Assembly (NCBI GenBank): GCA_031374415.1
Contig: JANMGB010000259.1
Coordinates: forward strand, 7,711-71,710
Direction: 5' to 3'
Length of the DNA: 64,000 nucleotides
DNA from: CANHBY01 sp031374415
GTDB taxonomy: Bacteria; Pseudomonadota; Gammaproteobacteria; Burkholderiales; Burkholderiaceae_C
A model generated the notes under the pieces. The model searched no databases. It was not told the DNA's origin and saw only the letters and a program-made list of their open reading frames with translations. Below are positions 17,779 to 26,905 of this stretch, piece by piece. How positions within the stretch are numbered: position 1 is the stretch's first letter; the number at the start of each line of letters is the position of its first letter. Made by a program: the position numbers and the translations under genes.

Positions 17779-18461
17779 TTTTTGAGGGTGCGCAGGATGA
17801 GTGCGCTATCAAGTGCTGCCGCCGCTTGAGCCGGATGGGGGGCGGGCATCCAGGGAATGTCACCCCAGCATGGGGCAGGCAGCAGGGACTTCAAGCTCGC
17901 CAGGTTGTCGTCTGCCCAGGGCATGTGGGGATCGATGCGATTGCAAACCCAACCCGCCAGTGTGAGACCACGGGATGCGATGGCTTGCATGGTCAAAAGT
18001 GAATGATTGATGCAGCCCAGGCGCAGGCCGACCACCAGAATGACTGGCCATTGCAGTTCAGCCGCAACGTCGTCGAGTCCCCAACGCGGGTTCAGACCGA
18101 GCGGGACGCAGAAGCCCCCGGCACCCTCGGCAATGATCATGTCCAGCTCGTCGCCCAGAGCCTGAGCCCTTGCCTGCCAGCCGCGGCGCGGCAAGCTCAC
18201 GCCTTGCATTTGCGCCGCAAGATGCGGTGCGCAGGCGGCGCGAAACTGATAGGGGCCAACTTGCTCCCGGTTGACAGGGATGCTGGAGGCCGCCTGAAGG
18301 GCCTCTACGTCTTCGTTATCACCAGACTCGCTCGTACCTGCCGCCACGGGCTTGAATCCGGCTACGCGCCAGCCTTGCGCGGACAGCAGGTGCAACAGGG
18401 CTACGCTGACACAGGTCTTGCCTACGCCCGTGTCGGTTCCGGTGATGAACAGACCGCTCAT
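17775..18461 (-). CDS. bioD: dethiobiotin synthetase
   Basis: BioD uses ATP and CO2 to close the ureido ring of 7,8-diaminononanoate, giving dethiobiotin. The 228-residue product begins with the P-loop FITGTDTGVGKT and shows GFKPVAAGT, the EGAGGFCVPL active-site loop and a C-terminal VGLRLGCINHSLLT region, all typical. The start ATG shares one base with the bioF stop (TGATG), and the stop overlaps the P450 start. It is the third gene after bioA and bioF. Confidence 0.95.
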   Translation of the reverse strand: MSGLFITGTDTGVGKTCVSVALLHLLSAQGWRVAGFKPVAAGTSESGDNEDVEALQAASSIPVNREQVGPYQFRAACAPHLAAQMQGVSLPRRGWQARAQALGDELDMIIAEGAGGFCVPLGLNPRWGLDDVAAELQWPVILVVGLRLGCINHSLLTMQAIASRGLTLAGWVCNRIDPHMPWADDNLASLKSLLPAPCWGDIPWMPAPHPAQAAAALDSALILRTLKK

Positions 18462-19684
18462 CAGCCGTCAGCGCGCGCGGCATGACCAAGCGCCGATAGC
18501 AGGCAATCAAGGTCGGCTACGGTGTGGCTCGCACTGAGCGTGACGCGCAGCCTGGCCGTGCCCAAGGGGACGGTGGGCGGTCGGATGGCAGGCACCCACA
18601 GGCCGGCTTGCTCCAGTTGACGGCTCAAACTCAGCGCTGCCATGTTGTCGCCAATCAGCAAGGGCTGGATGGGGGTGTCGGACTCTGCCCAACGCCACCC
18701 TGGCGGGAGGTCAGCCGACGGAGCTTGGTGCAAGCGGCGAATCAAGGTTTGCAGCTGTTGTCGTCGGGCATGACCCTGCTCCCCTTGGATCAAACGCAGG
18801 CTGTGCAGGACGGTGTGGGCCTGCGCTGGGGGCGATGCCGTGGTGTAGATGTAGCTGCGTGCAGTGTTGACGAGCCAGTCGATCAGGGTGGCGTGTGCGA
18901 CCACGAACGCACCCGCTACGCCAGCCGCTTTGCCCAAGGTGCCCATGTAGACCAAACGCTCGCTCGAAACCTTCCAGTGGGCCAGGCTGCCCTGCCCTTG
19001 CTCGCCGAGGACACCAAAGCCATGGGCATCATCGATGATCAGCCAAGCATCATGTGCCTGCGCCAGCCGGAGTAGCTCAGGCACAGGCGCCATGCTGCCG
19101 TCCATGCTGAACACGGCGTCTGTCACGATGAATTTGAGTGGTGTGTCGCAACGCTGAAGTTGATCCGCCAGGCGCTCCAGGTTGGCGTGCGGATAACGTT
19201 GAACTTTGGCTGCGGCCAGTCGAGCACCGTCAATCAGAGAGGCGTGGTTGAGTTTGTCGCAGAAAAGCGTGGCGTCGGCTGAACCTAGGGCAGTGAGTAC
19301 AGCGATGTTGGCCGTGTAGCCCGTGGAAAAATACAGGGCGCGCGCTTGAGAAATATGAGGAGCCTGCCACCGGGCTAACTCGCTCTCAAGTTGAGCGTGG
19401 GCCGCGCTGTGACCGCTGATCAGGTGGGATGCGCCACTGCCTACCCCGTAGCGTTGCGCGCCTTGGGCCCACGCCTCAATCAGTTCAGGGTGATTCGCCA
19501 GACCCAGGTAGTCGTTACTGCAAAAAGCGAGCATGGGGGTGCCCAGATCGCTGGCGTCCGACTGAGGGCACTCGGCGCGGACTCGAAGGTGGGGGGCGCA
19601 GGGCCCCAGGGAGACCCGGACCTGCCGACGGGTGTGCTCCATACTGCGGGCCTCCAGGCGTTGTTGCAGGAGATCAAGCAGCAT
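18461..19684 (-). CDS. bioF: 8-amino-7-oxononanoate synthase
   Basis: BioF is a PLP enzyme that condenses pimeloyl-ACP (or -CoA) with alanine. The 407-residue protein has the alpha-oxoamine synthase landmarks: FCSNDYLGLANHPELIEA, GSGASHLISGH, DDAHGFGVLGEQGQG and the Schiff-base lysine in MGTLGKAAG, a variant of the more usual TFGKA. Its start overlaps the end of bioA by 11 bases. Its substrate supply in this organism is unclear in the window: no bioC, bioH, bioG or bioW is present, but a P450 closes the operon. Confidence 0.95.
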   Translation of the reverse strand: MLLDLLQQRLEARSMEHTRRQVRVSLGPCAPHLRVRAECPQSDASDLGTPMLAFCSNDYLGLANHPELIEAWAQGAQRYGVGSGASHLISGHSAAHAQLESELARWQAPHISQARALYFSTGYTANIAVLTALGSADATLFCDKLNHASLIDGARLAAAKVQRYPHANLERLADQLQRCDTPLKFIVTDAVFSMDGSMAPVPELLRLAQAHDAWLIIDDAHGFGVLGEQGQGSLAHWKVSSERLVYMGTLGKAAGVAGAFVVAHATLIDWLVNTARSYIYTTASPPAQAHTVLHSLRLIQGEQGHARRQQLQTLIRRLHQAPSADLPPGWRWAESDTPIQPLLIGDNMAALSLSRQLEQAGLWVPAIRPPTVPLGTARLRVTLSASHTVADLDCLLSALGHAARADG

Positions 19685-21008
19685 GGAGCACGGCGCTCAA
19701 GGTCGACAGGGTCCGCTCGGCCAACCAGGCGTAGTCCTCAACCGACAACAGATAGGGGGGCATCAGGTAGACCGTGCGCCCGATGGGGCGGATCAGGAGT
19801 TCGTGCTGAAGGCCGGCCTGATGGAAGCGCTCAGCGAAATCGGGCCGCTGGGTTTGGACGTCAAAGGCCCAGACCATGCCGCATTGGCGAATGTGGGCGA
19901 CGTGCTCATTCGACCGGAGACCCTCCCAAGCCTTGCTGATGGGCGCAGTGAGTTGGGCGTTGCGACCAAGAATGTCGTCGTGCTCGAACCGCTCTAGGAC
20001 GGTCTGGGCCGCGCGACAGGCCAATGCATTGCCACTGTAAGAATGCGAGTGCAAAAATGTGCGCGCGGTGTCATCGTGCCAAAACGCTTGAAAAATGGCT
20101 CCTCTGGTGAGTACCACTGACAACGGGAGGTAGCCGCCCGTGATGCCCTTGGACAAGGTGATGAAGTGGGGCCAAAGTGGCGGTTGGCCAGGGCGGGTCG
20201 CTTGCTCAAACGCAAAGAAGCTGCCGGTACGGCCGCAACCGACTGCAATTTCGTCCGCAATGAGGTGCACGTTCCAGGTCTCGCACAGCGCATGGACACC
20301 CCGCAGGTACGCTGGATCGTGCATGGCCATGCCTGCGGCACACTGGATCAGTGGCTCGATGATCAGGGCGGCGATGTGGTCTGCGCGGGAACGAAACAGC
20401 TCACTCAAGGCGTGTAGTGCGCGCTGTGTGACATCGGCCGGGGTTTCGCCAGCTTGGGCTTGACGCGCATCGGGGGAGGCGACGATGTGCGCCCGCATGA
20501 GCAACGGATCGTAGGCGTCTCGAAAGACGGCAACGTCAGTGACTGACAATGCGCCCAGGGTCTCGCCGTGATAGCTGTTTTGTAGGCATACGAACTCGCG
20601 CTTGTGAGCCTTGCCTTCGTTGCGCCATGCGTGAAAACTCATCTTCAGGGCGATTTCAACCGCCGATGCGCCATCGCTGCCATAGAAAGCATGCCCCAGC
20701 ACACCGCCTGTACGCGCTGAGAGTTTTTCGGCCACCTGGACCGCACTGTCTTGAGTGCAGCCAGCCAGCATGACGTGGGGCAAGGTGTCGAGTTGGTCTT
20801 TGAGTGCCGCGTTGATTTGGGGGTCGGCATGGCCGAAGAGGTTGACCCACCAGGAGCTGATGGCATCAAAGTAGCGGCGTCCTTCGGTGTCATAGAGCCA
20901 AGGCCCGCGACCCCGTGCAATCGCCAGGGGGGGAGTGTCGTGCGCACGCTTCATGGGCGTGCAGGGGTGCCAAACGCTGCGCAAGCTGCGAGCCGCCAAA
21001 TCGTTCAT
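19674..21008 (-). CDS. bioA: adenosylmethionine--8-amino-7-oxononanoate transaminase
   Basis: BioA transfers an amino group from S-adenosylmethionine to 8-amino-7-oxononanoate. The 444-residue class III aminotransferase shows VWHPCTPMK near the N-terminus, SSWWVNLFGHADP, HVMLAGCTQ, FYGSDGASAVEIALKMSFH, IADEIAVGCGRTG and the PLP lysine in TLSKGITGGYLPLS. The ATG at 21008 (MNDLAARSLRSVWHP) lies 28 bases after the bioB stop; an upstream frame extension would overlap bioB and is unlikely. Confidence 0.95.
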   Translation of the reverse strand: MNDLAARSLRSVWHPCTPMKRAHDTPPLAIARGRGPWLYDTEGRRYFDAISSWWVNLFGHADPQINAALKDQLDTLPHVMLAGCTQDSAVQVAEKLSARTGGVLGHAFYGSDGASAVEIALKMSFHAWRNEGKAHKREFVCLQNSYHGETLGALSVTDVAVFRDAYDPLLMRAHIVASPDARQAQAGETPADVTQRALHALSELFRSRADHIAALIIEPLIQCAAGMAMHDPAYLRGVHALCETWNVHLIADEIAVGCGRTGSFFAFEQATRPGQPPLWPHFITLSKGITGGYLPLSVVLTRGAIFQAFWHDDTARTFLHSHSYSGNALACRAAQTVLERFEHDDILGRNAQLTAPISKAWEGLRSNEHVAHIRQCGMVWAFDVQTQRPDFAERFHQAGLQHELLIRPIGRTVYLMPPYLLSVEDYAWLAERTLSTLSAVLHAA

Positions 21009-21036
21009 GGCCGAGGTCTGTCTCGTTTGAACAGTA

Positions 21037-22053
21037 TCAGCAGGCCAGCAGGCCGAGCTTGGCGAACAGACGTTGATCTCGCTCCCAGTCGGGGTTGCCG
21101 GTGGTGAGAAGTTTGTCGCCATAAAAAATGGAGTTGGCACCCGCCAAAAAACAAAGGGCCTGGACGGCGTCGCTCATGGCTTGGCGCCCAGCCGACAATC
21201 GCACGCGCGCTTTGGGCATGGTGATGCGGGCCACAGCAATGGTGCGGACAAACTCCAGGGGGTCGAGCGGATCCGTGCCGTGAAGCGGAGTGCCTTCAAC
21301 CTGAACCAAGTTGTTGATGGGCACCGACTCAGGGTAAGGCTCCATGTTGGCAAGCTGGGCGATGAGGCCCGCTCGCTCGGTGCTGCTCTCACCCATGCCG
21401 ACGATGCCACCGCTGCAAACATGCATGCCCGCCTGGCGAACATGGGCCAGGGTGTCGAGGCGGTCTTGATAGTCACGGGTGGTGATCACGCGACCGTAGG
21501 CCTCCGGCGCGGTGTCGAGGTTGTGGTTGTAGTAGTCCAGGCCAGCGCCTTTGAGGGTGCGGGCTTGGGCCTCACTCAACATGCCCAAGGTGCAGCACGC
21601 TTCGAGGCCGAGGTCTTTGACGACGCCGATCAACTCGGCAACTTTCTCGATGTCGCGGTCTTTGGGGGCGCGCCATGCGGCCCCCATGCAAAAGCGGGAC
21701 GCGCCCTGCGCCTTGGCCGCCTCGGCCGCCTCGCGCACCGCCGACACATCGAGCAGCTTGCTGGCCTCAAGCCCGGTGTTGTAGTGAACCGATTGGGGGC
21801 AATAGCCGCAGTCCTCCGGACAACCCCCTGTCTTGATGGACAGCAAGGTCGACAACTGAACCTCGTTGGCGGGAAAGTGCTGGCGGTGCACCTGCTGAGC
21901 CTGAAACAGCAAGTCGTTGAATGGCAAGGCGAAAAGCGCCTCGACCTGGGCGATGGGCCAACGAAGCTCGGTGGAAGCGGCGGATGCCACTGCAACTGAA
22001 TCTCCGGGCGAGTGCCAGCGTACAGCTTGCTCGGTCATCATGGGTGAATTCAT
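21037..22053 (-). CDS. bioB: biotin synthase
   Basis: BioB is a radical-SAM enzyme that inserts sulfur into dethiobiotin. The 338-residue protein contains the 4Fe-4S motif CPEDCGYC within GGCPEDCGYCPQS, and the conserved CMGAAWR, YNHNLDTAPE and SGGIVGMGES stretches with the cysteine and arginine ligands of the second 2Fe-2S cluster region. It is the first gene of bioB-bioA-bioF-bioD-P450, divergent from the TRAP transporter genes with about 210 bases between. I see no obvious BirA or BioR operator in that gap. Confidence 0.96.
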   Translation of the reverse strand: MNSPMMTEQAVRWHSPGDSVAVASAASTELRWPIAQVEALFALPFNDLLFQAQQVHRQHFPANEVQLSTLLSIKTGGCPEDCGYCPQSVHYNTGLEASKLLDVSAVREAAEAAKAQGASRFCMGAAWRAPKDRDIEKVAELIGVVKDLGLEACCTLGMLSEAQARTLKGAGLDYYNHNLDTAPEAYGRVITTRDYQDRLDTLAHVRQAGMHVCSGGIVGMGESSTERAGLIAQLANMEPYPESVPINNLVQVEGTPLHGTDPLDPLEFVRTIAVARITMPKARVRLSAGRQAMSDAVQALCFLAGANSIFYGDKLLTTGNPDWERDQRLFAKLGLLAC

Positions 22054-22265
22054 GGGTTTGCTCGTTTGCGCCCGCGCAGCTGGTCCGGCGGGTAACGCGA
22101 CAGTTTATCGCCTGTTGTCGATCAGGTGCGCCCCCCTTGACAATGAAATTGATCGCCGTTGATCATGTGTGAGACCACAGTGGCAGGGGTGGCGTAGTCA
22201 CACTTGGTTCGTGCTGTTCCGTGTCCGATGAACAGCTTCTTCTTGCAACAATCACTGGAGTCACT

Positions 22266-23294
22266 ATGAAAATCAGACAGTTTTTCCTCCCACGCAGCGG
22301 CTCGTTGGCTTGCACAGCCTTGATGCTGTTCATCCCGCTGACGTCAATGGCCCAAAGCCCCATCGTCATCAAGTTCAGCCATGTCGTGGCCGTTGACACG
22401 CCCAAGGGCAAAGCGGCTGAATTTTTCGCGAAACGAGCCGGTGAGTTGACGGCAGGCAAGGTCAAGGTGGAGGTCTATCCCAATAGCCAGCTGTATAAAG
22501 ACAAGGAAGAAATGGAAGCCCTGCAGTTGGGCTCGGTTCAGATGCTGGCCCCCTCGCTGTCGAAGTTTGCGCCACTCGGCGTGAAAGAGTTTGAGGTGTT
22601 TGATCTGCCCTTCATTTTTGACGATTACAAAGACCTGCACAAGGTGACGCAAGGCCCCATCGGGCAGAGTCTGCTGTCCAAGTTGGATGCCAAAGGCATC
22701 ACCGGCCTGGCATTCTGGGACAACGGCTTTAAGTCTTTCTCTGCGAACAAACCTGTGCGCAAACCTGAGGATTTCAAAGGCCTAAAGATGCGCATCCAAT
22801 CGTCCAAAGTCCTCGAGGCTCAAATGCGCGCTTTGGGCGCTTTGCCCCAAGTGATGGCGTTCTCCGAGGTCTACCAGGCGCTCGATACGGGTGTCGTCGA
22901 TGGCACGGAAAACCCTCACTCAAATTTGTTCACGCAAAAAATGTTTGAGGTGCAAAAGCACATGACCTTATCCGACCATGGCTATCTGGGCTACGCGGTG
23001 GTGGTCAACAAGAAATTTTGGGATGGCTTGCCGGCCGATATTCGCACCCCATTGAATCAAGCCATGACAGAGGCCACCAAGGCGGCCAATGATCACGCAC
23101 TCAAAGACAATCAAGAGTCACTTGCCAAGGTCAAAGCAGCCGGCAAGACGGATGTCTACACCCCCACGCCCGAACAGCGTCTGGCACTGAAGAAGGCCCT
23201 GGTGCCAGTGCACAAGCAGATGGAGTCGCGCATCGGTGCTGAGATCATTCAGCAGATCTACAAAGAAACCGGGTTCGACCCCGACAAGCTCTGA
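22266..23294 (+). CDS. dctP: TRAP transporter solute-binding subunit, DctP type
   Basis: The 342-residue periplasmic protein binds a small carboxylic acid, probably a C4-dicarboxylate, and passes it to the membrane subunits encoded downstream. A signal peptide (residues 1 to about 29, ending TSMAQS) precedes the DctP fold: IKFSHVVAVDTPKGKAAEFFAKR, FEVFDLPFIFDD and the carboxylate-binding arginine region GLKMRIQSSKV. The start at 22266 has GGAG at the right spacing. The substrate is inferred from the family only. Confidence 0.93.
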   Translation: MKIRQFFLPRSGSLACTALMLFIPLTSMAQSPIVIKFSHVVAVDTPKGKAAEFFAKRAGELTAGKVKVEVYPNSQLYKDKEEMEALQLGSVQMLAPSLSKFAPLGVKEFEVFDLPFIFDDYKDLHKVTQGPIGQSLLSKLDAKGITGLAFWDNGFKSFSANKPVRKPEDFKGLKMRIQSSKVLEAQMRALGALPQVMAFSEVYQALDTGVVDGTENPHSNLFTQKMFEVQKHMTLSDHGYLGYAVVVNKKFWDGLPADIRTPLNQAMTEATKAANDHALKDNQESLAKVKAAGKTDVYTPTPEQRLALKKALVPVHKQMESRIGAEIIQQIYKETGFDPDKL

Positions 23295-23385
23295 TTTTTG
23301 GGGCGCCCGGGTTGATGGGAGCGAGTGGCGCTCCTATCGCACCCCCTTTGTCGCACCGCGCATTTTTTTGGCGTGAGGAGAATCC

Positions 23386-24003
23386 ATGAAATGGCTTGAC
23401 CATCTCGAGGAGTGGATCATCTCCACTCTCATGGCGGGCGCTACCGTCATTATTTTCGTGGCGGTGATTCACCGCTATTTGTCTGGCGTTGCGATTCCGG
23501 GTTTGCAAGACTGGTTGCTGAGTTTGAACTTCAGCTGGGTCCAAGAGGCCACCATCTATGCATTCGTTTGGATGGCCAAGTTTGGCGCTGCCTATGGCGT
23601 GCGCACGGGCATCCATGTGGGTGTCGATGTCTTCATCAATCTCATGCAAGACAAGCGTCGCAAGATTTTTGTCTTGTTTGGTTTGCTGGCGGGAGGGTTT
23701 TTCACCGGCGTGATCGCGACCTTGGGTGCCTATTTCGTGTGGGAGAACGGCGCGCACTACGCTTTTTATAAGCTGGCTGATTTGCGATTGGACGGTTTGA
23801 CTGAAGGGCCGACCACGCCGGATCTTGAATGGCCCACCTGGATCATCTACCTCGCTATTCCGCTGGGCTCGGCACTGATGAGCTTTAGATTTTTGCAAGT
23901 GGCCTGGTCTTTTGCACGCACTGGCGAGCTGCCGCACCACGACCATGGGCATGTCGATGGCCTAGAGGACGAAGTCGACCCATCCACGGGAGTGAAGGCA
24001 TGA
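23386..24003 (+). CDS. dctQ: TRAP transporter small membrane subunit
   Basis: A 205-residue protein with four transmembrane helices, typical of DctQ: MKWLDHLEEWIISTLMAGATVIIFVAVIHRY and VQEATIYAFVWMAKFGAAYGVRTGIHVGVDVF are the usual landmarks. It pairs with DctM in the Na+- or H+-dependent transporter. A good GAGGAG site precedes the ATG. The C-terminal tail is histidine- and acid-rich (HHDHGHVDGLEDE), which is longer than in many homologues. Its stop overlaps the dctM start by four bases. Confidence 0.92.
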   Translation: MKWLDHLEEWIISTLMAGATVIIFVAVIHRYLSGVAIPGLQDWLLSLNFSWVQEATIYAFVWMAKFGAAYGVRTGIHVGVDVFINLMQDKRRKIFVLFGLLAGGFFTGVIATLGAYFVWENGAHYAFYKLADLRLDGLTEGPTTPDLEWPTWIIYLAIPLGSALMSFRFLQVAWSFARTGELPHHDHGHVDGLEDEVDPSTGVKA

Positions 24004-25280
24004 ATGGTTTGATTATTTTTGGTCTGCTGGTGGCTCTGATGCTGACGGGGATGCCCATCTCGATCGCTTTGGGCCTGACGGTGTTGACGTTCATTTTTGG
24101 CTTCACTCAAACCCCCATCGAGGCGGTGGCGTTGAAATTATTCACCGGGATTGAGAAGTTTGAAATCATGGCGATCCCGTTTTTCATTCTGGCGGGCAAC
24201 TTTCTCACCCATGGCGGGGTGGCCAAACGCATGATCAACTTCGCCAGTTCCATGGTGGGACATTGGTATGGTGGCCTGGGCTTGGCGGGTGTGATGGCTT
24301 GCGCCCTGTTTGCTGCGGTGTCGGGGTCGTCACCCGCCACGGTGGTCGCGATTGGTTCGATTTTGTTGCCCGCCATGGTGAAGGCCGGCTTCCCGCCCCG
24401 CTTTGGAGCTGGGGTGATCACAACCTCCGGGGCACTGGGCATTTTGATTCCGCCCTCGATTGTGATGGTCATGTATTCGGTGTCGACCAACACCTCACTG
24501 GGTGACATGTTCTTGGGCGGTGTCGTGCCCGGGATAGCCTTGGCCATTTGCCTGGGCGTCACGACCTGGTGGCGCGCCCGCAAGAACAACTACCCTCGCC
24601 TGCCCAAGGCCAGCTGGACCATCAGGCTGAAGACCTTGCGTGAGTCGTTTTGGGGCTTGCTTTTGATTGTGATCGTGATGGGGGGCATTTACGGCGGGCT
24701 GTTCACACCCACTGAGGCAGCCGCTGTGAGTGCCGTTTATGCCTTTGTGGTGGCCGTCTTTATCTACAAAGACCTGACGTTCAAGGATGTGCCGCGGGTG
24801 TTGTTGAGCTCAGCCAACATGAGCGCGATGTTGCTCTACATCATCACGAACGCCGTGTTGTTTAGCTTTGTGCTTGCCAATGAGCAAATCCCGCAGCACT
24901 TGGCCGACTGGTTGGTCGGGATGGGCTTGGGCAGCATTGGCTTCTTGTTGGTGTGCAATATTTTGCTGTTGGTGGCGGGCAACTTCATGGAGCCTTCGTC
25001 GATCGTGTTGATCCTGGCGCCAATTTTGTTTCCTGTGGCCATCAAGCTGGGTATCGACCCGGTGCACTTCGGGATCATGATGGTGGTCAATATGGAAGTG
25101 GGCCTTTGCCACCCACCCGTGGGCTTGAACCTCTACGTGGCCTCGGGGATCACGAAGATGGGCATCACCGAATTGACCATCGCGGTATGGCCCTGGCTGC
25201 TGACGATGCTGGGCTTCTTGGTGCTCGTCACGTACTGGCCCCCGCTGACCTTGTGGCTCCCTCAGTTGATGAAGGGTTGA
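24000..25280 (+). CDS. dctM: TRAP transporter large membrane subunit
   Basis: The 426-residue channel-forming subunit has about 12 hydrophobic helices and the DctM landmarks IPFFILAGNFLTHGGVAKRMINF, VSGSSPATVVAIGSILLPAM, TSGALGILIPPS and, near the end, VNMEVGLCHPPVGLNLYVASG. It completes a standard dctP-dctQ-dctM set and starts inside the dctQ stop (ATGA). A GC-rich stem (CTCAGGCC/GGCCTGAG, 25297-25320) lies at the convergent end with queG but has no T-run. Confidence 0.95.
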   Translation: MNGLIIFGLLVALMLTGMPISIALGLTVLTFIFGFTQTPIEAVALKLFTGIEKFEIMAIPFFILAGNFLTHGGVAKRMINFASSMVGHWYGGLGLAGVMACALFAAVSGSSPATVVAIGSILLPAMVKAGFPPRFGAGVITTSGALGILIPPSIVMVMYSVSTNTSLGDMFLGGVVPGIALAICLGVTTWWRARKNNYPRLPKASWTIRLKTLRESFWGLLLIVIVMGGIYGGLFTPTEAAAVSAVYAFVVAVFIYKDLTFKDVPRVLLSSANMSAMLLYIITNAVLFSFVLANEQIPQHLADWLVGMGLGSIGFLLVCNILLLVAGNFMEPSSIVLILAPILFPVAIKLGIDPVHFGIMMVVNMEVGLCHPPVGLNLYVASGITKMGITELTIAVWPWLLTMLGFLVLVTYWPPLTLWLPQLMKG

Positions 25281-25297
25281 TGTTGTGCACGCGGATC

Positions 25298-26425
25298 TCA
25301 GGCCTTGGGTGGGGCCTGAGGTGCCGCCAGGGCCCAGTGGATGTGTTCAGTGATGAGTGCATCCGTTGTTTCTTGTTGCAGGTAGGCTTGCAGAGCGGCA
25401 CGCACAGCCAGTTTGAGCGCGACGGCCGGCCGTGTTGAGCGCAACAAGTTGCCCAATGCGACGGCCAAATTGCGCTGCCAGCGTTGATAGCCAATGCGCC
25501 GGATGGGGCTGCCCTCGGTTCTGCGCGCAAAGTCAGCCGCATCCCAATGCCACAAGGACAAAAGCGTGACGTTGTCCAAGGGGGTACGAACATCAAAGTC
25601 AGGCACCGTGCTGCGCTGGGCGTATTTGTTCCAGGGGCAAATCAATTGACAGTCGTCGCAGCCATAGATGCGGTTGCCGAGCAAGTGTCGAAGGTGTTCG
25701 GGAATAGGGCCGTCGTGTTCGATGGTGAGATAGGAGATGCAGCGCCGCGCGTCTAAGCGATAGGGCGCGATGATGGCTTGGGTGGGACACACATCGATGC
25801 AGGCCGTGCAGCGCCCGCAGTGGGCGCTGCTGGCAGGTGTGGTGGGCAGCGCGATGTCCACATAGATCTCGCCCAAAAAAAACATGGATCCCGCGTTGCG
25901 GTCCAGAGCCAAGGTGTGCTTGCCGCGCCAACCGATGCCGCTGCGGGTGGCCAGCTCGACCTCCAGAACAGGCGCCGAATCGGTAAACACGCGGTGACCC
26001 AAAGGCCCTAACCATTGGGTCATTTGGGTCGCCAATTGCTGCAATTTTAAACGCAGCACCTTGTGGTAGTCACGCCCCCTGGCGTAGAGGGATACCGTCG
26101 CTTGGGCGGGGTCTTCCAGTCGGGCCCACTCGACCGCTTGCCACTGGCTTGGTGCCTGCTTTGGAAGGTAGTCCATGCGGGCGGTGATCACGCTGATCGT
26201 GCCGGGCACCAATTCAGCTGGACGCGCGCGCTTGAGGCCGTGACGCTGCATATAGTCCATCTGACCATGGAAACCTGCGGCCAACCAGGCGAGAAGGCCG
26301 GGCTCGGCATCAGACAAATCAACATCCGCCACGCCAATCTGTGAAAATCCGAGCGCCCGCCCTTGCTGCTGGAGTTTTTCGAGCACCTCGGTGTCACTGA
26401 GCCCTGAACCTGGAGTGGATGTCAT
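25298..26425 (-). CDS. queG: epoxyqueuosine reductase
   Basis: QueG reduces epoxyqueuosine in tRNA to queuosine, using cobalamin and two 4Fe-4S clusters. The 375-residue product has the two ferredoxin-like cysteine groups CGRCTACIDVCP (from residue 203) and CDDCQLICP (from 256), preceded by LEVELATRSGIGWRGKHTL, and a C-terminal helical repeat region. It starts at 26425, immediately next to the start codon of tsaE on the other strand, with no intergenic DNA between them. Confidence 0.94.
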   Translation of the reverse strand: MTSTPGSGLSDTEVLEKLQQQGRALGFSQIGVADVDLSDAEPGLLAWLAAGFHGQMDYMQRHGLKRARPAELVPGTISVITARMDYLPKQAPSQWQAVEWARLEDPAQATVSLYARGRDYHKVLRLKLQQLATQMTQWLGPLGHRVFTDSAPVLEVELATRSGIGWRGKHTLALDRNAGSMFFLGEIYVDIALPTTPASSAHCGRCTACIDVCPTQAIIAPYRLDARRCISYLTIEHDGPIPEHLRHLLGNRIYGCDDCQLICPWNKYAQRSTVPDFDVRTPLDNVTLLSLWHWDAADFARRTEGSPIRRIGYQRWQRNLAVALGNLLRSTRPAVALKLAVRAALQAYLQQETTDALITEHIHWALAAPQAPPKA

Positions 26426-26905
26426 TTGGTGATTTTAGAAAATCTGGTTGAAACCTGGGATGGTGAGGCCGCCTGCAGCCACAGTGCCCAGCAGCTCGCA
26501 GCGCGGCCGGCGCTGCCCAACGCCTTGATTGAACTGCAGGGCGATCTTGGCGCGGGTAAAACCACGTTCGTGCGCCATTTGCTGTACGCCTTGGGCGTGA
26601 CGGGCACCATCAAAAGCCCCACCTACGCCTTGATGGAGTCGTATATTTCACACAGAGCGAAGTCGATCACTCATTTTGATTTTTACCGATTCAACGACCC
26701 GCAAGAATGGGAGGATGCAGGATTCAGAGAGATTTTCGCCGCCCCAGGCTTGAAATTAATCGAGTGGCCTGACATGGCTCGTGCCTTGCTGCCAGTGCCT
26801 GACTTGCAATTGCATTTGACGGCCCCGTCCGAGAACATGAGACAAGTGCGCTGGGACGCCCTCACACCTCGGGGACTCACCCTGCTTCCGAAGGCCCGCC
26901 AATGA
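26426..26905 (+). CDS. tsaE: tRNA threonylcarbamoyladenosine biosynthesis ATPase
   Basis: TsaE is the ATPase partner of TsaB/TsaD in making t6A37 in tRNA. The 159-residue protein shows the P-loop GDLGAGKTTF at about residue 39, TIKSPTYALMESY, HFDFYRF and LIEWPDM, the standard motifs. The likely start is TTG 26426 or GTG 26429; no ATG is available upstream of the P-loop. The stop overlaps the amidase gene in an ATGA, a pairing (tsaE next to an N-acetylmuramoyl-L-alanine amidase and mutL) common in Proteobacteria. Confidence 0.93.
   Translation: MVILENLVETWDGEAACSHSAQQLAARPALPNALIELQGDLGAGKTTFVRHLLYALGVTGTIKSPTYALMESYISHRAKSITHFDFYRFNDPQEWEDAGFREIFAAPGLKLIEWPDMARALLPVPDLQLHLTAPSENMRQVRWDALTPRGLTLLPKARQ

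Noticed and set aside
25297..25320. Terminator at the dctM-queG junction
   Set aside because: There is an 8-bp stem but no T-run on either strand.
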